Positions 7,000 through 10,991 of a stretch of DNA of 10,991 nucleotides are shown in pieces. Location: NCBI GenBank assembly GCA_002937555.1, contig PTKB01000063.1, forward strand, positions 1 to 10,991, read 5' to 3'. The translations under genes were made by a program, and so were the position numbers. The notes beneath the pieces were generated by a model that saw nothing but the letters and a program-made list of their open reading frames with translations, searched no databases and was not told where the DNA came from. Each line of letters starts with the position of its first letter. Positions within the stretch are counted from its first letter, which is position 1. The DNA is from Alphaproteobacteria bacterium MarineAlpha10_Bin2 (GTDB lineage: Bacteria > Pseudomonadota > Alphaproteobacteria > UBA828).

Positions 7000-8127
7000 T
7001 TACATCATGTTTGTCGAGATTATATCGACCCCGTTCTGCCGGTCGACGAGGTAAATCAGGCCGCGGTCATCGATGGTGACGTCGTTCGACGAGGCGCGCT
7101 CGAAGCCGGCCGGCGGATCGGGCTCGTAATAGCCCACTTCCTTGGGGCTGTATGGATCGGCGAAATCGATCAGCCGGAGGCCCTGGGCGAACCAGGCGAA
7201 CGGCACGGTCGTGCCAACGAAGCGCTCGGACGGTTGGTGGCAGCCGGTCATCGCCGGTTGCGGCGCGCCGTCCGGGTCGACACCAGCGACCTGGAAGGTC
7301 GAAATCGGAATCGGGCTGAGCTCATTGGAAATATCGTAGACCCAGGTAAAGGCCGGCGCGGCGGGCCACAGTTTGGCGACATCCTCATCGGCGACGATCA
7401 TCACCTGGCGCCCTTTCAAGGGTTCGGGAAAGGGCAGGCAGGTATGGGTCGGATGGGGGAAATTGGGCGACGTGTTGAGGCCCGAAATCTCTTTCGGATT
7501 GGCCATATCGCTGATGTCGAGAATGTAAAATCCGTGATGCCAATAGCTCACATAGAGGCGATCGCCGACGCGGATGGGATGGTGGCATCGGGGCGCCGTC
7601 CAATCGTCCCAGGGATACGCCTCGCCGCCGGCCTCCCATTGCCCGGGGATCCACCAGCGCCCGACTTCCGTCGGCTTTGTGGGGTCGGACAAATCGAGGA
7701 TCATGACAATGTTGCCGACATAGCCCTCCATGGTTGGTGAGATATAGGCGTAGCGGCCGTCGAAATCATAGCGGTGCACGCCGCGGCCATGAGTCTGCCA
7801 TTTGCCGATTTCCTTGGGATTGGCCGGGTCGGCGACATCGTAGATTCCGAGGCCGCCGCCGAATTCCTCATCGCCTTCGGGGCCAAGCCGCTCATGGTTG
7901 ACGATCATGATCCCGTCCGCGGTGCGGACTTTATGCGAATGCCAGCCCGGCGGTATGTCGATGCGGCTGAGCATTTTCGGATTCTTCGGGTCGGCGATAT
8001 CGTATATGGAAGTGCCGCTTGGCTCGCGCATATGGCCGACATAAAGCGTCCGGCCGTCGACCCACACCTGGCCGCCGCCGGGACAGTCGATATGCGCCAC
8101 ATGTTCGGTGTTGCTGGCCTTCGGCAT
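7000..8127 (-). CDS. LVIVD-repeat beta-propeller protein, histidine-rich
   Basis: This 375-aa protein has no signal peptide or membrane segment. Repeats of the form [IV]YD[IV]xDPxxPxE[IV]G occur at about 41-59, 95-111, 143-161, 202-218, 263-280 and 319-336, and a final partial copy lies at 364-370. This suggests a six- or seven-bladed propeller closed by the N-terminal strand. Histidines recur before the first strand of successive blades: GWHSHKV (61-67), GVHRYDF (116-122), RCHHPIRV (180-187), PHPTHTC (224-230) and GCHQP (295-299). The molecular function of LVIVD proteins is not established. The ATG lies one base after the dioxygenase TGA with no evident ribosome site, so translation is probably coupled to the dioxygenase, implying a related job. 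A cytosolic metal-binding enzyme or scaffold is possible. Confidence 0.88.
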   Translation of the reverse strand: MPKASNTEHVAHIDCPGGGQVWVDGRTLYVGHMREPSGTSIYDIADPKNPKMLSRIDIPPGWHSHKVRTADGIMIVNHERLGPEGDEEFGGGLGIYDVADPANPKEIGKWQTHGRGVHRYDFDGRYAYISPTMEGYVGNIVMILDLSDPTKPTEVGRWWIPGQWEAGGEAYPWDDWTAPRCHHPIRVGDRLYVSYWHHGFYILDISDMANPKEISGLNTSPNFPHPTHTCLPFPEPLKGRQVMIVADEDVAKLWPAAPAFTWVYDISNELSPIPISTFQVAGVDPDGAPQPAMTGCHQPSERFVGTTVPFAWFAQGLRLIDFADPYSPKEVGYYEPDPPAGFERASSNDVTIDDRGLIYLVDRQNGVDIISTNMM

Positions 8128-8128
8128 A

Positions 8129-9244
8129 TCAATCGATTCTGACGATATCGCCTTCCGGCGTCTTGCCGTGCTTCTGGTAGAGCGCCAGCGCCTTCAACGT
8201 CGGCTCGTCGCTGGCGACGAACAGGATCGCCGGCTCGCTATCGGAGCCGTTGACATGCTCGCACCAATGCCCGCCGGGGACCGCCACCGTGTCGAACGGC
8301 GCCCACTCGATGCGCTCGCCGCCGATGATGCTGTGCCCGCTGCCCTCGAACGGCGCCACCAACAGGCTGGCGTTCTGTTTCAGCGGCTGGGTGCGTTCGC
8401 CCGGCCGCAACATTTGGGCAAAAAAGGTGATGGTCTTGAAAACCGGCTGACCGTTGGTCGGATCGACATATTCCACCAGCAGGCCTTCATAGGAATCGCC
8501 GTCCCAATCGCGGAAACTCTCGAGCAATTCGCGCATCACCTCCCAGCGGTAGACATACATCGGCGAGGCATTGCCGGTGCCGCGGTCATGGCTGACAAAG
8601 CGCGGCATCAGTCCGCCGCGGCTATAAATCTCGCGCGAATATTCGCTCGACACCCGAGCCGACTGCACGTTTTTGCGAATGCGCTCGCCGTCGACCTCTT
8701 CGGTGTAGTCATGCTCGAAATAAGTCGCATTCAAGGTCTCGACCAGCGGCAGATCGAGCACGCTCAAATTCACCGCCGGCTCGTCGCCCTGGTTGCCGTG
8801 ATTGTGCCAGGTATCGTGCGGCGTCAGCACCATATCGCCGGGGCCAAAGGTGATGTCCTCGCCCTCAACGCCGGTGAAATTCATCGTCCCCGTCAGGCCG
8901 AAGCGAATGGCGTTCGGCGAGTGGCGGTGCGGCGGCATGATCTCGCGCGGATCGTTCAAGCGGTATGCCGTATACATGGTCGACACGCTAGCGCGGCGCG
9001 GCGCGAGGCCGGGATTCACCAGAATGAGCGAGCGCCGCTCCGACGATTGCATGGTGACGAGCTCGGCCGAGCGCTGCAGCAACGGCTCGATATCGTCGCG
9101 GTATTTCCACACGAAGGGGAGCGCCTTTTTCTTGTCCATGACCTGGCGGTCCTCGTCATGGTCGGCGCTGGTATCGACCGCCCAGAAGGGCGCCATGTGT
9201 TTTCGAAACACATCTTCATGCAGAGCATCCAAAGCCGCGTTCAT
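8129..9244 (-). CDS. Gentisate/salicylate 1,2-dioxygenase-type bicupin
   Basis: This 371-aa protein has two cupin domains. The N-terminal cupin holds the iron site: PHRHS (His106, His108) and TWHNHGN (His147), with the same 39-residue spacing as gentisate and salicylate dioxygenases, plus Arg114 in AIRF and His149. The C-terminal cupin (about 285-355) reads GSGHSIIGGERI and VPGGHWCEHVN. The family uses Fe(II) and O2 to cleave an aromatic ring between the carboxyl-bearing and hydroxyl-bearing carbons. Two pocket positions differ from classical members: the Gln eleven residues before the first ligand is Arg95, and the Asp of WLDGLD is Ser161 (NLSVLD). Gentisate itself is therefore not assured. 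GGAG (9253-9256) lies 8 nt before the ATG. Neighbours suggest a pyridine or other hydroxycarboxylate substrate, which is an inference. Confidence 0.9.
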   Translation of the reverse strand: MNAALDALHEDVFRKHMAPFWAVDTSADHDEDRQVMDKKKALPFVWKYRDDIEPLLQRSAELVTMQSSERRSLILVNPGLAPRRASVSTMYTAYRLNDPREIMPPHRHSPNAIRFGLTGTMNFTGVEGEDITFGPGDMVLTPHDTWHNHGNQGDEPAVNLSVLDLPLVETLNATYFEHDYTEEVDGERIRKNVQSARVSSEYSREIYSRGGLMPRFVSHDRGTGNASPMYVYRWEVMRELLESFRDWDGDSYEGLLVEYVDPTNGQPVFKTITFFAQMLRPGERTQPLKQNASLLVAPFEGSGHSIIGGERIEWAPFDTVAVPGGHWCEHVNGSDSEPAILFVASDEPTLKALALYQKHGKTPEGDIVRID

Positions 9245-9269
9245 CCTGTCCTCTCCGTGCCGATGGACT

Positions 9270-9295
9270 CGTCGAAATTGGTATCACATTCGACG
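9270..9295. repeat. Inverted repeat between acyl-CoA dehydrogenase and dioxygenase genes
   Basis: A perfect 7-bp inverted repeat, CGTCGAA (9270-9276) and TTCGACG (9289-9295), is separated by 12 bp inside the 55-bp intergenic gap. It has no following T-run and a long loop, so a regulator-binding site or mRNA hairpin is as likely as a terminator. It may also be chance. Confidence 0.35.
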
Positions 9296-9299
9296 CCCG

Positions 9300-10595
9300 T
9301 TACACCACCCAGCGCGGCGGGCCGAGCGGGTCGGTGCCGTCTTCGTCCAAGAGCGGCACATAGGCGTTGGCGCCGCGCGTCGATTCGTTGTTGTCGTATT
9401 CACGCAATTCCAGACGCGCGATCTGGTTGCGGTGCACCTCATCCGGGCCGTCGGCGATGCGCAGCAAGCGCGCCGTTGCGTAAGCCTTGGCGAGACCGTA
9501 ATCGGACGTCACCCCGGCGCCGCCGAACGCCTGGATCGCCCAGTCGATGACCTCGCACGCCATGTTCGGCGCCGCCACCTTGATCATGGCGATCTCCTTG
9601 CGCGCCACCTTGTTGCCGACAGTGTCCATCAGCCACGCCGCTTTCAGCGTGAGAAGACGCGACTGCTCGATTTTTATACGCGCCTCGGCGATGCGCTCCT
9701 GGGTCACCGTCTGGTCCGAGATCGCTCTTCCGAACGCGATGCGAGATTTGGTCCGCCGGCACATGCGCTCGAGCGCGCGCTCGGCCAATCCTATGAGCCG
9801 CATGCAATGGTGAATACGCCCCGGCCCGAGGCGCCCTTGGGCGATCTCGAAGCCGCGCCCCTCGCCGAGCAGCATGTTGTCGGCCGGCACCCGGGCGTTA
9901 TCGAAATAGATTTCGGCATGGCCGTGCGGCGCTTCGTCATAGCCGAACACCGGCAGCATGCGCTTGATGGTCACACCGGGATGCGGCAGCGGCACCAGAA
10001 TCATCGATTGCTGCTTGTGGCGGTTCTCATTGTCAGGATCGGTCTTGCCCATCACGATCAAAATCCGGCAGCGCGGATCGAGCGCGCCCGAGGTCCACCA
10101 TTTGCGCCCCTGAATGACATATTCATCGCCGTCGCGGCGGATTTGCGTCTCGATATTGGTGGCGTCAGAGGAGGCGACCTCAACCTCGGTCATGGCGAAA
10201 GCCGAGCGGATTTCTCCTGCCAACAAGGGCTCCAGCCATTGTTTCTTCTGCGCCTCGGTGCCGTAGCGAACCAGCACTTCCATATTGCCGGTATCCGGCG
10301 CCGAGCAGTTGAACGCTTCGGGGCCGAAATGCGAGCGCCCCATTTCCTCGCACGCCGGCGCATATTCGAGATTTGTCAGCCCGGCGCCCAATTCGCTTTC
10401 CGGCAAGAACAGATTCCATAGGCCTTCCGCCTTGGCCTTGTTCTTCAGCTCCTCGAGCAACGAGATCGGCTGCCAGCGGTCGCCGGTGGCGATCTCACCC
10501 AGCATCTTCTCCTCGTTGGTATAGACATGCGCTTCCATGAAGGCCGCCACCCGGTCGCGAACATCCTTCGCCGTGTCGCTATAGCCAAAATCCAA
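9300..10595 (-). CDS. ACAD10/11-like acyl-CoA dehydrogenase
   Basis: This 431-aa FAD enzyme would introduce a double bond into an acyl-CoA and pass electrons to ETF. Visible signatures are FAMTEVEVASSDATNIE (133-149), the FAD/substrate strand GRKWWTSGA (163-171), arginine-rich helices near 280-290, and FGGAGVTSDYGLAKAYA (357-373). ADGPDEVHR (381-389) aligns with the catalytic loop of MCAD and puts Asp382 at the base position. The SSDATNIE and DGPDEVH motifs are characteristic of ACAD10/11 relatives. The usual Pro in MTEP is Val137. No N-terminal phosphotransferase domain is fused or encoded nearby. The start codon is TTG at 10595: GGAG lies 7 nt upstream, an in-frame TAA lies five codons before the TTG, and the next in-frame ATG would remove the conserved first helix. 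Confidence 0.93.
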   Translation of the reverse strand: MDFGYSDTAKDVRDRVAAFMEAHVYTNEEKMLGEIATGDRWQPISLLEELKNKAKAEGLWNLFLPESELGAGLTNLEYAPACEEMGRSHFGPEAFNCSAPDTGNMEVLVRYGTEAQKKQWLEPLLAGEIRSAFAMTEVEVASSDATNIETQIRRDGDEYVIQGRKWWTSGALDPRCRILIVMGKTDPDNENRHKQQSMILVPLPHPGVTIKRMLPVFGYDEAPHGHAEIYFDNARVPADNMLLGEGRGFEIAQGRLGPGRIHHCMRLIGLAERALERMCRRTKSRIAFGRAISDQTVTQERIAEARIKIEQSRLLTLKAAWLMDTVGNKVARKEIAMIKVAAPNMACEVIDWAIQAFGGAGVTSDYGLAKAYATARLLRIADGPDEVHRNQIARLELREYDNNESTRGANAYVPLLDEDGTDPLGPPRWVV

Positions 10596-10602
10596 TGTCT
10601 TT

Positions 10603-10606
10603 CTCC
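10603..10606 (-). promoter_or_regulatory. Ribosome binding site supporting the TTG start
   Basis: GGAG on the minus strand, 7 nt before the TTG at 10595. An AAGG lies a few bases further upstream (10609-10612). The only nearby ATG (in GGATGG) is in another frame and ends after nine codons. Confidence 0.55.
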
Positions 10607-10656
10607 ATCCTTAATGACGCGCCGCAACGCCTCACTTCGAATGGCATAGTACAGCG

Positions 10657-10845
10657 TCAAAGCTTCGGTGTTTTGGGAAAATTAGATTGGCTATGGCGAT
10701 ATTTCGGGGTCTCGGAAGCAACGACCCGCGAGTCGCCTGGGGGTTCGGCGGTCGAAGGGGCATATTCGACCGTCGCGTATCCGTTGCGCCGGATGATCTT
10801 GACGCGCTTGTACTTGTTCGGCGCGAAGGCATCGTAGAGTCCCAC
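10657..10845 (-). CDS. Small protein of unknown function (62 aa)
   Basis: I do not recognise this protein. It starts at GTG with AGGAG exactly 7 nt upstream (10853-10857), the best ribosome site in this region. The N-terminal half reads as a plausible folded sequence: GLYDAFAPNKYKRVK followed by IIRRNGYATVEYAP, a basic stretch that could form two beta strands. The C-terminal third is Ser/Pro/Lys-rich and probably disordered. It is basic overall, with no signal peptide, membrane segment or cysteine pair. It ends 61 bp before the TTG of the acyl-CoA dehydrogenase on the same strand, so it may be the first gene of the operon. The frame remains open further upstream to a GTG at 10926, but that extension has no ribosome site and low-complexity Ala/Gly/Thr sequence. 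Confidence 0.5.
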   Translation of the reverse strand: MGLYDAFAPNKYKRVKIIRRNGYATVEYAPSTAEPPGDSRVVASETPKYRHSQSNFPKTPKL

Positions 10846-10852
10846 GGTTCTT

Positions 10853-10857
10853 CTCCT
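10853..10857 (-). promoter_or_regulatory. Ribosome binding site of the 62-aa ORF
   Basis: AGGAG on the minus strand, 7 nt before the GTG at 10845. It is the main reason for treating the small ORF as a gene. Confidence 0.5.
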
Positions 10858-10991
10858 GGTCGGATGGTGTGAAAAACATGTCTTCCCTGCGCCGGTCCCC
10901 GCCAACGCGCCGGCGGTGCTTGCCACAGGACACCGGGGTGCGTCGGCGGGGTGATCGCCGCTGAGGGGAAACGGCGAACTGGGGGTGCGGG
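10858..10991. other. GC-rich stretch without a recognisable gene
   Basis: Several frames are open on both strands, but none gives a recognisable protein segment. Translations are dominated by Pro, Arg, Ala and Gly, as expected from base composition. No clear -35/-10 pair or terminator with a T-run is visible. A short inverted repeat, CCGCC with GGCGG (around 10899-10916), is weak. It may be the upstream control region of the minus-strand operon or the edge of another gene. Confidence 0.3.

Noticed and set aside
8108..10421. Very long open frames on the plus strand (480 codons at 8108-9550 and 539 codons at 8802-10421).
   Set aside because: They lie antisense to well-supported minus-strand enzymes with intact catalytic motifs. 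Their translations are Arg/His/Ala-rich with no family resemblance. They arise from GC-rich third positions.
10691..10933. Alternative minus-strand ORF of 80 codons starting with an ATG-like context upstream of the small gene.
   Set aside because: Its translation is Arg/Pro-rich in a frame shifted from the small gene that has the ribosome site. No protein-like pattern is visible.
1..10991. CRISPR arrays, tRNA or rRNA genes, transposases, prophage genes or defence systems.
   Set aside because: No repeated spacer pattern, cloverleaf, transposase motif or phage-like gene was seen on either strand.

Overview
This window looks like accessory catabolic DNA from an alphaproteobacterium. The DNA is GC-rich, and every recognisable gene lies on the minus strand. 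Two enzymes resemble, as far as I remember them, vitamin B6-degrading enzymes of Mesorhizobium loti. No alignment or database search was possible, so family and organism statements rest on motifs and recall.

Layout in the direction of transcription (right to left): about 145 bp of GC-rich DNA with no convincing gene; a 62-codon small ORF with a GTG start and a good ribosome binding site; an ACAD10/11-like acyl-CoA dehydrogenase with a TTG start; a gentisate/salicylate 1,2-dioxygenase-type bicupin; a histidine-rich LVIVD-repeat beta-propeller; a glutathione S-transferase; an oxidoreductase of the 3-hydroxyacyl-CoA dehydrogenase fold that most resembles FHMPC 5-dehydrogenase of B6 catabolism; a 90-bp gap with a weak promoter candidate; a complete BMP-family ABC importer (periplasmic binding protein, double ATPase, two permeases); and, running off the left edge, a metallo-beta-lactamase-fold lactonase closest to 4-pyridoxolactonase.

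Gaps between the main genes are small (a 4-bp overlap, then 1, 3, 12, 14, 15, 36, 55, 61 and 90 bp), which suggests one or two operons. The second may start in the 90-bp gap before the binding-protein gene. A strong hairpin follows the binding-protein gene, and its position fits raised expression of that protein over the membrane components.

Working model (inference): the importer takes up a B6 vitamer or related hydroxylated pyridine or lactone. The lactonase opens a lactone to a hydroxy-acid, and the FHMPC-dehydrogenase-like enzyme oxidises an aldehyde to a carboxylate. The bicupin may cleave an ortho-hydroxycarboxylate ring, a role the flavoprotein MHPCO fills in the known pathway. The dehydrogenase, GST and propeller would act on later intermediates. 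Several known B6-pathway enzymes and any regulator are absent from the window and could lie beyond its edges.
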